DNA from: Marinobacterium nitratireducens
GTDB taxonomy: Bacteria; Pseudomonadota; Gammaproteobacteria; Pseudomonadales; Balneatricaceae
Length of the DNA stretch: 64,000 nucleotides
Assembly: GCF_014645375.1 (NCBI RefSeq)
Contig: NZ_BMLT01000004.1
Span: 422,062-486,061, forward strand
Reading direction: 5' to 3'
The notes beneath the pieces are model-generated. The model ran no database searches and was not told where the DNA came from. It saw only the letters and a list, made by a program, of their open reading frames with translations. The position numbers and the translations under genes were made by a program. Below are positions 7,808-15,609 of this stretch, piece after piece (the stretch's first letter is position 1; every line of letters starts with the position of its first letter).

Positions 7808-8617
7808 ATGAACAAAGTCGGCCTCGGCATTTCACCCTCGGAGAGCTGGCACAGGGACCTTGCCAAGCTGATCGAACATATCCGGATGCGGAACTTTCCG
7901 GATATTCTCAACGAAACCCTCAGACATCTTACGAGTTTCAATACCAGTCTCATTGCCACCTACAAACACAGCTACAAGCCGATCGTGGTACTCAGTACAC
8001 ACTCCCAGCGGCTCGGCCCGACGCTGACGAAATACATCAACGAGGTATACATTCTCGATCCGCTGTTCAACGCCATCCAGCAGGGTCTTGGCGCCGGCGT
8101 GCACCGGCTGCGCGAGATCGCGCCGGACTCCTTCGAGAGCACCGAGTACTATCGCTCCTGCTATCACGAGTTCGACCTGGTGGACGAGATTATCCTGGTG
8201 ATTCCGCTCGACAACGACGTCGTGTTCACCATCTCGCTCGGACGCAAGTCCAATCTCGGCACCATCACGCGCGCCGAGCGCAATACGCTCAACAGCGTGT
8301 TCCCGGTCATCAGCGCGCTGGTGCACCAGTTCTGGCTCGCCCAGTCCTCCGAATACGTCCACGACGAGCAGGCCCACAACTCGATGGAGCACGCGCTTTC
8401 GACCTTCGGCAGCGGCGTCCTGACCAGGCGCGAACAGGAGATCACCGGCCTGATCCTGCAGGGCCACTCGTCGAAGTCGATCGCTCAGTTGCTGGATATC
8501 AGCGCCGGTACCGTCAAGGTGCACCGCAAGAACATCCACGCCCGGCTCAACACCTCGACCCAGTCAGAGCTGTTTTCGATGTTTCTCAATCACCTCAACA
8601 ATCTGGCGAGCGGTTGA
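7808..8617 (+). CDS. LuxR-family transcriptional regulator of the amine island
   Basis: A 269-residue protein with a C-terminal LuxR/GerE helix-turn-helix (about residues 203-262: L-T-R-R-E-Q-E-I at its start, the recognition helix region S-A-G-T-V-K-V-H-R-K-N-I). The N-terminal 190 residues have no receiver aspartate pattern and no recognisable acyl-homoserine-lactone domain; they look like a separate ligand-binding sensor. The gene is divergent from spuC and followed by a strong terminator, so it is transcribed alone. Its position between the catabolic genes and the shared promoter motif make it the likely activator of the pathway, probably answering to agmatine, N-carbamoylputrescine or putrescine. 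The Shine-Dalgarno is weak (GAAG). Confidence 0.85.
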   Translation: MNKVGLGISPSESWHRDLAKLIEHIRMRNFPDILNETLRHLTSFNTSLIATYKHSYKPIVVLSTHSQRLGPTLTKYINEVYILDPLFNAIQQGLGAGVHRLREIAPDSFESTEYYRSCYHEFDLVDEIILVIPLDNDVVFTISLGRKSNLGTITRAERNTLNSVFPVISALVHQFWLAQSSEYVHDEQAHNSMEHALSTFGSGVLTRREQEITGLILQGHSSKSIAQLLDISAGTVKVHRKNIHARLNTSTQSELFSMFLNHLNNLASG

Positions 8618-8687
8618 GCGCCGGACGGGTGACGGGTCACCGCCAGGGATGGCGGCAGTGCTGGCAACGCAGGAGCAGTTGTCAGTG

Positions 8688-8757
8688 GACGGGTGACGGG
8701 TGACGGGTGACGGGTGACGGGTGACGGGTGACGGGTGACGGGTGACGGGTGACGGGG
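8688..8757. repeat. 7-bp tandem repeat array (GACGGGT)
   Basis: Nine perfect consecutive GACGGGT units (8688-8750) are followed by GACGGGG. Two more degenerate units lie at 8626-8640. The period of 7 and lack of spacers exclude CRISPR. Sister arrays with related heptamers are at 21616 and 63903. Confidence 0.9.
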
Positions 8758-8761
8758 AATT

Positions 8762-8827
8762 GTAGGAGCCCACTGCGTGGGCGCAAACCCCGTGCCAACG
8801 AGATTCGCCCACAGAGTGAGCTCCTAC
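8762..8827. repeat. GTAGGAGC-type palindromic repeat
   Basis: GTAGGAGCCCACTGCGTGGGCG at the left and CGCCCACAGAGTGAGCTCCTAC at the right are imperfect inverted arms of about 20 bases; same family as the copies near 137, 12048 and 14056. Confidence 0.7.
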
Positions 8828-8836
8828 GAAAAGCAC

Positions 8837-8871
8837 AAAATAGGGCGCTGCCACCGGCAGCGCCCTATTTT
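8837..8871. terminator. Bidirectional intrinsic terminator between luxR and kauB
   Basis: A perfect 16-bp stem, AAAATAGGGCGCTGCC (8837-8852) with its complement (8856-8871) and a 3-base loop. The A/T ends supply a U-run on either strand, so it can stop both the plus-strand regulator transcript and the minus-strand dehydrogenase transcript, whose stop codon is 22 bases away. Confidence 0.9.
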
Positions 8872-8892
8872 ACGTGCAGGGAATGTCGGTGA

Positions 8893-10386
8893 TTACAACC
8901 GGAACCAGATGGTCTTGAGCTCGGTGTATTTTTCGAGCGCGTGCAGCGACTTGTCGCGGCCGTTGCCGGAGCCCTTGACGCCGCCGAAGGCTACGGTCTG
9001 ATCACCGTCACCCCAACCGTTGACCCACACCATTCCGCTCTGGATCTTGCGGCTGACGCGGTGTGCGCGTTTCAGGTTGGAGGTCCAGACACTGGCACCG
9101 AGGCCATACTTGCTGTCGTTGGCCAGGCGGATCGCTTCCTCTTCGGTCTCGAACTCGCAGACCGCCAGCACCGGACCGAAGATCTCCTCGCGCACCATCG
9201 TCATGTCGTTATTGGCGCCGGTGATGATGGTCGGCTGGGCGAAATAGCCCTCACCTTCGCGGTGCTGCCTCACGCCCCCGATGAGCAGCTCGCCACCCTC
9301 GTCGAGGCCGGACTGTACGTATCGGTTGACGGTATCGAGCTGAGTGCCGTCCACCATCGGTCCCATGGTCGTCGCCGGATCGAGCGGATCGCCGGGCTGG
9401 AATGCCTTCGCCGCCTCGGCAAGCGCCGCCAGAAACTCGTCCTTGATGCCCTTTTGCAGATACAGGCGCGATGCCGCGATACAGACCTCGCCCTGATTGC
9501 CGAAGATCGCCACCGCCGCGTTGGCCGCCGCTTCCTTGATATCGTCGCAGTCATCGAACACGATGTTCGGCGACTTGCCGCCCGCCTCGAGCCAGACCCG
9601 CTTGAGATTGGACTGACCGGCGTATTCCATCAGCATACCGGCGACACGGGTGGACCCTGTGAACACCAGCACGTCCACATCCATGTGCAGCGCCAGCGCC
9701 TTGCCAGCGGTGTGACCGAAGCCCGGCAGCACGTTGAGGACACCATCCGGCAGACCGGCCTGCTGCGCAAGCTCCGCCAGGCGCAATGCGCTCAGCGGCG
9801 ACTTCTCGGACGGCTTCAGTACCACCGAGTTACCGGCAGCCAGCGCCGGCGCCAGCTTCCAGGTCGCCATCATCAGCGGGTAGTTCCAGGGCACGATGGC
9901 GCCGATCACGCCGATCGGCTCGCGCGTCATCAGTGCCAGCGCGTCGTTACCGGTCGGTGCGATCTCGCCGTAGACCTTGTCCACCGCTTCGGCGGTCCAG
10001 CGCCAGCAGCCGATGCTCGAGGGGATATCGAGGCCGCTGGTTTCGCTGATCGACTTGCCCATATCCAGGGTATCGAGCAGCGCGAACTCGTCCTGGTGCT
10101 GCTCCAGCAGTTCAGCCAGCTTCAACAGTACCTGCTTGCGCTCTGCCGGCGAGCGTTCGGACCAGACGCCACTGTCGAAGGTCTGGCGAGCACTGGCGAC
10201 CGCAATATCGACATCGGCGCTATCGCATGACGCCACCTCAGCCAGCGTCGCTTCGGTGGCCGGATTGACACAGACAAAGGTTTCCCCACTCTGAGCGTCC
10301 TGGAAGCGGCCATTGATCCAGGCCTGGTTACGGAACGTCAGCGCCCCCGCCAGGGCCTTCCAGTCGTCGTAGTTATGCTTCGCCAT
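8893..10386 (-). CDS. kauB: Aminoaldehyde dehydrogenase (KauB/PuuC-like)
   Basis: A 497-residue NAD(P)-dependent aldehyde dehydrogenase. Motifs in order: V-P-W-N-Y-P-L coenzyme loop, F-T-G-S-T-R-V-A-G, the general-base glutamate in L-E-A-G-G-K-S-P-N, the catalytic Cys302 in G-N-Q-G-E-V-C-I-A-A-S-R, and E-E-I-F-G-P-V. The pattern fits the group that oxidises 4-aminobutyraldehyde, 4-guanidinobutyraldehyde or gamma-glutamyl-aminobutyraldehyde. No puuA/puuD genes are nearby, so direct oxidation of the SpuC product to 4-aminobutyrate is the best reading. It is monocistronic, divergent from the M20 gene, and has the shared operator at 10451-10470 with a -10-like TAGACT at 10429-10424. Confidence 0.88.
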   Translation of the reverse strand: MAKHNYDDWKALAGALTFRNQAWINGRFQDAQSGETFVCVNPATEATLAEVASCDSADVDIAVASARQTFDSGVWSERSPAERKQVLLKLAELLEQHQDEFALLDTLDMGKSISETSGLDIPSSIGCWRWTAEAVDKVYGEIAPTGNDALALMTREPIGVIGAIVPWNYPLMMATWKLAPALAAGNSVVLKPSEKSPLSALRLAELAQQAGLPDGVLNVLPGFGHTAGKALALHMDVDVLVFTGSTRVAGMLMEYAGQSNLKRVWLEAGGKSPNIVFDDCDDIKEAAANAAVAIFGNQGEVCIAASRLYLQKGIKDEFLAALAEAAKAFQPGDPLDPATTMGPMVDGTQLDTVNRYVQSGLDEGGELLIGGVRQHREGEGYFAQPTIITGANNDMTMVREEIFGPVLAVCEFETEEEAIRLANDSKYGLGASVWTSNLKRAHRVSRKIQSGMVWVNGWGDGDQTVAFGGVKGSGNGRDKSLHALEKYTELKTIWFRL

Positions 10387-10450
10387 AGTCGTTTCCTGTT
10401 CGGATTACCAGTGATTCACTACCAGTCTACGCCTTGCACCCGGCGTGCTG

Positions 10451-10470
10451 TATATCCCGCAAGAGGTATT
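10451..10470. promoter_or_regulatory. Putative LuxR-type operator upstream of kauB
   Basis: The minus strand reads AATACCTCTTGCGGGATATA, keeping the ATACCnC and GGGATA half-sites of the sites at 7641 and 10699 (12 of 19 positions). It lies 65 bases upstream of the kauB start, with TAGACT (possible -10) 21 bases below the site. It is the weakest of the three copies. Confidence 0.5.
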
Positions 10471-10584
10471 TTTACCGGCTGTTGCTTGCGAGCCGGGCGC
10501 GGCCTACTCCCACGGGTATATGGTGCAAACACCGATCTGACCCGACAATTTTCTGCGCTTTTTTGCATTCCACTCAGATGGCTC

Positions 10585-10611
10585 GCCGCCCCGAAAAGGG
10601 CGGCTTTTTTT
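10585..10611 (+). terminator. Orphan intrinsic terminator in the kauB/M20 intergenic region
   Basis: Stem GCCGCCC/GGGCGGC (10585-10591/10598-10604) followed at once by seven T. This is a textbook Rho-independent terminator on the plus strand, yet no plus-strand gene lies upstream of it in this divergent region (10387-10802). It therefore ends a short non-coding or leader transcript that must start between about 10470 and 10560, or acts on antisense RNA. Confidence 0.8.
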
Positions 10612-10698
10612 ATGGACGTTGCGCTGAAAAGGCCGCAGATCTATAACCAAGGTCTGGGCAAAAGGGCGACCGTATAAAAGGGATTCGAGTTATCGAAG

Positions 10699-10718
10699 CT
10701 ATCCCCTTGAGGGTATAT
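10699..10718. promoter_or_regulatory. Putative LuxR-type operator upstream of the M20 amidohydrolase
   Basis: CTATCCCCTTGAGGGTATAT; its reverse complement shares 16 of 20 positions with the site upstream of spuC. TATATT at 10739-10744 is a likely -10 element, 20 bases downstream, which would centre the site near -42, overlapping the -35 region as for class II activators. The gene start follows at 10803. Confidence 0.65.
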
Positions 10719-10802
10719 CGACCGCCGACCGGGCCTTTTATATTGATCGAAAACCACAGCGACCGACCCGCTGATAAGACAGAATCCGAGCGAGGAGACG
10801 CC

Positions 10803-12038
10803 ATGCCTGTAAAAAACATCAATGCCCAGCGTATCTGGAATACCCTGATGGAGATGGGTGAAATCGGCGCCACCGAAGCCGGCGGCAGCTGCCGGCTGGC
10901 ATTGACCGAACTGGACCGCCAGGGGCGCGACCTGTTCGTGCAGTGGTGCCGCGATGCCGGCTGCGAAATCGGCATCGACCGGATCGGTAACATCTACGCG
11001 CGCCGTCCCGGTACCGACCCGGACGCGCTGCCGATCAGCACCGGCAGCCACCTCGACACCCAGCCCACCGGCGGCAAATTCGACGGCATTTACGGCTGCC
11101 TCGCGGGCCTTGAAGTCATTCGCACCCTAAACGATGAAGGCATCGAGACCCGCCGTCCGGTCGAGGTTGTGATCTGGACCAACGAGGAAGGCTCCCGTTT
11201 CGCACCGGCCATGGTCGCCTCCGGCGTCTACAGCGGTAAGTTCACACTGGACTACGCACTCAACCAGACCGACGCCCAGGGCATCCGTCTTGGCGACGCC
11301 CTCAAGACCATTGGCTATGATGGCGACATCGAAGTGGGCGCACGCAGGTTCGCCAAGTTTTTCGAACTGCATATCGAGCAGGGACCGGTGCTGGAGCGCG
11401 AAGACGAGGAAGTGGGTGTGGTCACCGGCGTGCTGGGCATGCGCTGGTACGACGTCAAGGTCAAGGGCGTTTCCGCCCATGCAGGCCCGACCCCGATGAG
11501 CTACCGCAAGGACGCCCTCGGCGCCGCAGCGCGTATGATTACCGCCATGATCGACCTGGCGTCCGAGCGCGCCGACGAGGACGGTCGCTGCACCGTGGGA
11601 GAACTGCATATCCCGAAAGGCTCGCGCAACGTCATCCCCGGCGATCTCAACTTCACCCTGGATCTGCGTAACGCTACCCTCGACGGTCTCGAAGCGATCG
11701 AGCGTGACGCCATGGCACTGATCGACCGCATCGCCGCCGAAACCGGCGTCGAAGTCGCCGTCGAACGCATCTGGGACTCCCCGCCGATCGCCTTTGACGC
11801 CGAGTGCGTCGCGGCCGTCGAGAAAGTCGTCGCCAAAAGCGGTTACAGCTATCGCCGCATGACCAGTGGCGCCGGCCACGATGCCGTCAACATATCCCAG
11901 GTCGCCCCGACCTCGATGATTTTCGTACCATCCGTCGGCGGCATCAGCCACAACGAGGCCGAGTACTCGACCCCGGAACAGATCGCCGCCGGCGCGCAGA
12001 TTCTGTTCGAAGTGATGCGCGACGAGGCACTTGCCTGA
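10803..12038 (+). CDS. M20-family N-carbamoyl/ureido amidohydrolase, candidate N-carbamoylputrescine hydrolase
   Basis: A 411-residue member of the hydantoinase/carbamoylase branch of M20 metallohydrolases (allantoate amidohydrolase, N-carbamoyl-beta-alanine and N-carbamoyl-L-amino acid amidases). Visible metal and substrate motifs: S-T-G-S-H-L-D-T-Q-P-T-G-G-K-F-D-G, N-E-E-G-S-R-F, H-I-E-Q-G-P-V-L-E, the dimerisation-domain A-H-A-G-P-T-P-M, S-G-A-G-H-D-A and I-S-H-N-E-A-E-Y. GAGGAG stands 6 bases before the start at 10803. These enzymes remove carbamoyl groups as CO2 and ammonia. With agmatine deiminase making N-carbamoylputrescine, no aguB in view, and the same operator as spuC and kauB, it probably fills the AguB step; action on an unrelated N-carbamoyl compound remains possible. 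Confidence 0.85.
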   Translation: MPVKNINAQRIWNTLMEMGEIGATEAGGSCRLALTELDRQGRDLFVQWCRDAGCEIGIDRIGNIYARRPGTDPDALPISTGSHLDTQPTGGKFDGIYGCLAGLEVIRTLNDEGIETRRPVEVVIWTNEEGSRFAPAMVASGVYSGKFTLDYALNQTDAQGIRLGDALKTIGYDGDIEVGARRFAKFFELHIEQGPVLEREDEEVGVVTGVLGMRWYDVKVKGVSAHAGPTPMSYRKDALGAAARMITAMIDLASERADEDGRCTVGELHIPKGSRNVIPGDLNFTLDLRNATLDGLEAIERDAMALIDRIAAETGVEVAVERIWDSPPIAFDAECVAAVEKVVAKSGYSYRRMTSGAGHDAVNISQVAPTSMIFVPSVGGISHNEAEYSTPEQIAAGAQILFEVMRDEALA

Positions 12039-12047
12039 TCCACACCA

Positions 12048-12078
12048 GTAGGAGCGGCGCCCCGCCGCGAACCGCTCC
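12048..12078. repeat. GTAGGAGC-type repeat, half or degenerate copy
   Basis: GTAGGAGCGG at 12048 with CCGCTCC at 12072-12078; shorter relative of the copies near 137, 8762 and 14056. Confidence 0.5.
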
Positions 12079-12197
12079 GGCATGGCGTCAAACCGATTCG
12101 GCGCGAGGCGCGACGCCTGCGGGTTCTCATTGCCTGCAGTCAGTGCCGGGGTTAGGCTATCGCCGCCCACGCCACCGTCTCACGCAAGGATGCCGCC

Positions 12198-12938
12198 ATG
12201 TCTGTTCTCGACTATGCCCTGCTGATCGTCGCCGGTTATCTCGCAGGTGTGCTTAATACCATCGCCGGCGGAGGCAGCTTTCTCACCTTCCCGGCGCTGG
12301 TTTATGCGGGGATTCCACCGATTGCCGCCAACGCCACCAGCGCCGTAGCCGTGCTGCCGGGCTATCTTAGCGGCGCTCTGGGATTTCGCCGTGAAATCGC
12401 GACCCAGGGCCGCGCTGAACTGCTGCGCTACAGCCTTATCGGGCTGGCCGGGGGCGTCCTCGGCGCGCTGCTGCTGCTGGTGACGCCGGCGGACGTTTTC
12501 GACGCCGTGGTTCCGCTATTGCTGCTGGGAGCAACGCTGCTGTTCGCCTTCGGCAACCGGCTGATTTCGGCTCTGCGCCGCGCAGGCCATCCCCTCCCGA
12601 TGGCGCCGGGCCTGATGGCGGTCGCGGTTTACGGCGGCTACTTCAACGGCGGACTCGGTATCATGCTGCTGGCGCAGTTCTCCGCCGCCGGCATGCAGCA
12701 GCTGAACCTGATGAACGGCCTGAAAAACCTGCTGTCGTTCGTGCTGTCGTCGATATCCGTCGCCACCTTTGCCTTCGCCGGAATCGTCGAATGGAACGAA
12801 GCCCTGGTGATGATGGTGGCGGCAACCGCCGGCGGTTACAGCGGTGCCGCAATCGCCCGCGCACTTCCCGCACGCGTGGTACGCGCTATCGTGATCGCCG
12901 TGGGCCTGATCATGACGCTGGTCTTTCTGCTTCGGTAG
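12198..12938 (+). CDS. TSUP (TauE/SafE) family membrane permease
   Basis: A 246-residue protein with about eight hydrophobic segments. The N-terminus carries the typical G-x-L-N-T-I-A-G-G-G-S-F-L-T-F-P repeat motif and the second half the mirror motif Y-G-G-Y-F-N-G-G-L-G-I. Family members export or import sulfite, sulfoacetate or other organosulfur anions. AAGGA lies 9 bases before the start. It follows the M20 gene by 160 bases with a REP-like repeat between them, so cotranscription is possible but not assured; the substrate is unknown. Confidence 0.85.
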   Translation: MSVLDYALLIVAGYLAGVLNTIAGGGSFLTFPALVYAGIPPIAANATSAVAVLPGYLSGALGFRREIATQGRAELLRYSLIGLAGGVLGALLLLVTPADVFDAVVPLLLLGATLLFAFGNRLISALRRAGHPLPMAPGLMAVAVYGGYFNGGLGIMLLAQFSAAGMQQLNLMNGLKNLLSFVLSSISVATFAFAGIVEWNEALVMMVAATAGGYSGAAIARALPARVVRAIVIAVGLIMTLVFLLR

Positions 12939-12957
12939 CAGGCCAATCGATGCAGCG

Positions 12958-13512
12958 CTAAGGCTGGTCTACGTCGGCCAATAACTGCCGGATCCTGTCC
13001 ATCAGCTCGGGATCGTCAGGCTCGGTGCGGCTGCCGAAAGCCGCGACGAAATTTCCGTCACGGTCGATCAGGTACTTGTAGAAGTTCCATCGCGGCGGGC
13101 TGTCGCTGGCCGCCACCAGATCGCGCCAGAAGGGCGAAATCTCCTCGCCGCGCACCACCGTCTTGGCGAACATCGGAAACTGCACGCTGTAGGTCGAGCG
13201 GCAGAAATCCTTGATCTCGGCCTCGGTTCCCGGCTCCTGACCGGCGAAGTCATTGGATGGAAAGCCCAGCACCACCAGCCCGCTCGTCCCGTATTCATCG
13301 TAGAGTGCTTCGAGGCCTTCGTACTGATCGGTAAAGCCGCACTTGCTGGCGGTGTTGACCACCAGCAGCACCTTACCGCTGTAGGCCTCGCAAAGGTTGA
13401 CGGTCTCTTCCCCCGCAAGCTTTCGCAGATCGTGATCGAGCAGCGCCGGGCATCCGGCCATCAGCGGCCCGCTGATCAGTCCCATCAGCAAGCCCGTAAA
13501 GAGTGCATGCAT
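12958..13512 (-). CDS. Exported glutathione-peroxidase-family protein
   Basis: A 184-residue thiol peroxidase of the GPx family. The peroxidatic residue is Cys58 in N-T-A-S-K-C-G-F-T (codon TGC, so cysteine and not selenocysteine), followed by Y-E-G-L-E, the F-P-S-N-D-F-A-G-Q-E motif and R-W-N-F-Y-K-Y-L, giving the Cys-Gln-Trp-Asn catalytic set. The first 20 residues are a signal peptide; P-L-M-A-G-C at its end resembles a lipobox, so it may be a lipoprotein. It would reduce hydroperoxides in the periplasm. It is convergent with the TSUP gene, 19 bases apart. Confidence 0.88.
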   Translation of the reverse strand: MHALFTGLLMGLISGPLMAGCPALLDHDLRKLAGEETVNLCEAYSGKVLLVVNTASKCGFTDQYEGLEALYDEYGTSGLVVLGFPSNDFAGQEPGTEAEIKDFCRSTYSVQFPMFAKTVVRGEEISPFWRDLVAASDSPPRWNFYKYLIDRDGNFVAAFGSRTEPDDPELMDRIRQLLADVDQP

Positions 13513-13629
13513 TATCCAACCCCCCGGTTAGCCTCAATTCACGTACGCCAGTTTACTGCAGTTTGGACCATTTTGACGCCGCACCGGACGATCGGGATAA
13601 TCAAGCGAACCTCAGCGCAAGAGCAGAAC

Positions 13630-13965
13630 ATGGTCCGATATTCCAAACAGCAGTCCCCTTCCGCGGAAACCCAGGACGAGGCGATGAAAATCGCGCGGGC
13701 CAACCAGCGTCCGGGGCAGACCAAGGAACAGACAAAGCTCATCGCCCAGGGCATACAGAAGGGCATCGCCGAGTACAAGAAGCAGCAGAAAGCCAAGTCC
13801 CGCGAGGCAGACAAGCAGCGCAAACAGGCCGCACGGCACGACAGTGACGACGCGGCCCCGGATGCACTGGAAGCACCGCAGTTGCGGCCGAGCCCCCTGC
13901 CCTGGATCCTGCTTATCCTGTCCTGGCTGCTGTTCGGAGCTTATTTTATTGTCCGGCCGTTCTGA
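13630..13965 (+). CDS. DUF2956-family protein
   Basis: A 111-residue protein. The N-terminal half is highly charged and carries the conserved run S-A-E-T-Q-D-E-A-M-K-I-A-R-A-N-Q-R-P-G-Q-T-K-E-Q-T and a K-K-Q-Q-K-A-K-S-R-E helix that may form a coiled coil. One membrane segment closes the protein (P-W-I-L-L-I-L-S-W-L-L-F-G-A-Y-F-I). This resembles the gammaproteobacterial DUF2956 family, whose role is unknown. The topology suggests a C-terminally anchored inner-membrane protein with a cytoplasmic basic arm. Confidence 0.7.
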   Translation: MVRYSKQQSPSAETQDEAMKIARANQRPGQTKEQTKLIAQGIQKGIAEYKKQQKAKSREADKQRKQAARHDSDDAAPDALEAPQLRPSPLPWILLILSWLLFGAYFIVRPF

Positions 13966-14013
13966 CCCGGCTGCGGTGAATCGATCCAGGATCAGGGATT
14001 GTTCGCAGGGAGG

Positions 14014-14125
14014 TCCCGCTCCTACGCAAGCCGCCGGTGCCAAAACGGTTCGCCTGTAGGAGCCCGCTCCGCGGGCGAACATTCTCCGGTGCCTCACGGG
14101 TTCGCCCACGGAGTGGGCTCCTACC
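14014..14125. repeat. Two adjacent GTAGGAGC-type palindromes
   Basis: A right arm (CCCGCTCCTACG) at 14014-14025 is followed by a full palindrome at 14056-14125 whose arms begin GTAGGAGCCCGCTCCGCGGG and end with the complement GGAGTGGGCTCCTAC. It fills the gap between DUF2956 and cobQ and may act as a terminator for both converging genes. Confidence 0.7.
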
Positions 14126-14151
14126 AAAGAAAAGAAGCCGCGCTGCCCGGG

Positions 14152-15609
14152 TTAGTCCAACCCCAGCAACCGGTCGATGGCGGCCAGGTCCAGGTGCTGC
14201 TCCAGGGTATCCGCCAGGCGATCGATACCCGCCTCCCGCAGTGCGTCGTAGTCCGGCGTTGCGGCATCCATCAGCCCCGCCCAGCACAGCAGGCTGTCGC
14301 AGGCGACACTGCTGTCGAACAGGCCGTGCAGATACGTCCCCATCACCTGGCCATCCTCACTGACGGCACCATCGGGCCCCTGCTCCAGCTTCAGCGCGGG
14401 GCGCGTCAGGGCTGCCCCCTCGGTGACACCTGCGTGGATCTCGTATCCCCTGACCGGCGTCCCGTCCAACGCCAGCACACCCGCGACGTTGCGCAGCTGC
14501 TTGTGCGGCTCCAGCCGGGTTTCCAGTGCCAGCAGTCCCAGCCCGTCGCAGCTGCCTGGCGCGCCTTCGACGCCGTGCGGGTCGTGCAGCCGGTTGCCCA
14601 GCATCTGGTAACCGCCGCAGACACCGATGAGTTTGCCGCCATAGCGCAGATGGCGACGGATATGTGCCTCCCAGCCCTGATCGCGCAGCCAGGCCAGATC
14701 GCTGCGCACAGACTTCGACCCCGGCAGCACGATCAGATCGGCAGGCCCGGGGGTGGCGCCGGGTCCGATGTATTCGAACTCGATCCTGGGATGCAGGCGC
14801 AGCGGGTCGAAGTCGGTGTGGTTGCTGATATGGGGCAGCGCCGGTACCTGCACGCGGAAAGATGCCGCGGGCTTCGGTTGCGCCTCGCGCGGCAGCGCGT
14901 CTTCGGCTTCGAGGTGCAGCCCGTGCAGATAGGGCAGCACGCCGAGCACCGGCTTGCCGGTGCGGGCCTCGAGCCAGTCGAGGCCGGACTGCAGCAGCGC
15001 GATATCGCCGCGAAAGCGATTGATAACGAACCCCGCGACCCGATCACGCTCGGACTCGCTCAGCAGCTCCAGGGTACCGACCAGATGCGCGAAGACACCG
15101 CCACGGTCGATATCGGCGATCAGGATCACCGGGCAGTCGACCGCCTCGGCAAACCCCATATTGGCGATATCGCGATCGCGCAGGTTAATTTCCGCCGGCG
15201 AGCCCGCGCCCTCGACGATCACCGCCTGGTATTGCCGACACAGGCGCGCGTGGGACTCGAGCACCGCCGTCATCGCCACCCGCTTGTAGTCGTGATAGAA
15301 AGCCGCTTCCATATTGGCCACCGCCCGGCCATGAATGATGACCTGGGCGCCGGTATCGCTGTTGGGTTTCAGCAACACCGGATTCATGTCGGTATGGGGC
15401 GCCAGTCCGCAGGCCTGCGCCTGCACAGCCTGGGCCCGCCCGATTTCGCCACCATCGACCGTGACGGCGCTGTTGAGCGCCATGTTCTGCGGCTTGAACG
15501 GCGCCACCTGCAGGCCGCGCCGCGCCAGCACCCGGCACAGTCCTGCGACCAGGGTGCTTTTGCCGGCGTCGGAGGTGGTGCCCTGCACCATCAGGGTGGT
15601 TGCTGTCAT
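14152..15609 (-). CDS. cobQ: Adenosylcobyric acid synthase (glutamine-hydrolysing)
   Basis: A 485-residue enzyme that amidates four carboxylates of adenosylcobyrinic acid a,c-diamide. N-terminal ATP-binding domain with [13 protein letters not shown] and [10 protein letters not shown]-terminal triad-type glutamine amidotransferase domain with [10 protein letters not shown] (nucleophile Cys) and Y-L-H-G-L-F-D. The start at 15609 overlaps the cobC stop (ATGA, 4 bp), so translation is coupled. It is the last gene of the riboswitch-controlled operon; cobU, cobS and cobT are not in the window. Confidence 0.95.
   Translation of the reverse strand: MTATTLMVQGTTSDAGKSTLVAGLCRVLARRGLQVAPFKPQNMALNSAVTVDGGEIGRAQAVQAQACGLAPHTDMNPVLLKPNSDTGAQVIIHGRAVANMEAAFYHDYKRVAMTAVLESHARLCRQYQAVIVEGAGSPAEINLRDRDIANMGFAEAVDCPVILIADIDRGGVFAHLVGTLELLSESERDRVAGFVINRFRGDIALLQSGLDWLEARTGKPVLGVLPYLHGLHLEAEDALPREAQPKPAASFRVQVPALPHISNHTDFDPLRLHPRIEFEYIGPGATPGPADLIVLPGSKSVRSDLAWLRDQGWEAHIRRHLRYGGKLIGVCGGYQMLGNRLHDPHGVEGAPGSCDGLGLLALETRLEPHKQLRNVAGVLALDGTPVRGYEIHAGVTEGAALTRPALKLEQGPDGAVSEDGQVMGTYLHGLFDSSVACDSLLCWAGLMDAATPDYDALREAGIDRLADTLEQHLDLAAIDRLLGLD

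Noticed and set aside
8688..8757. CRISPR-like direct repeats
   Set aside because: The units are 7 bp without spacers and no cas genes are present; it is a simple tandem array, as are those at 21616 and 63903.
8941..10230. Long plus-strand reading frame opposite kauB
   Set aside because: Antisense shadow of the aldehyde dehydrogenase, with His/Arg/Gln-rich composition typical of such frames.
13339..13341. Selenocysteine in the glutathione peroxidase
   Set aside because: The active-site codon is TGC (cysteine), not TGA.
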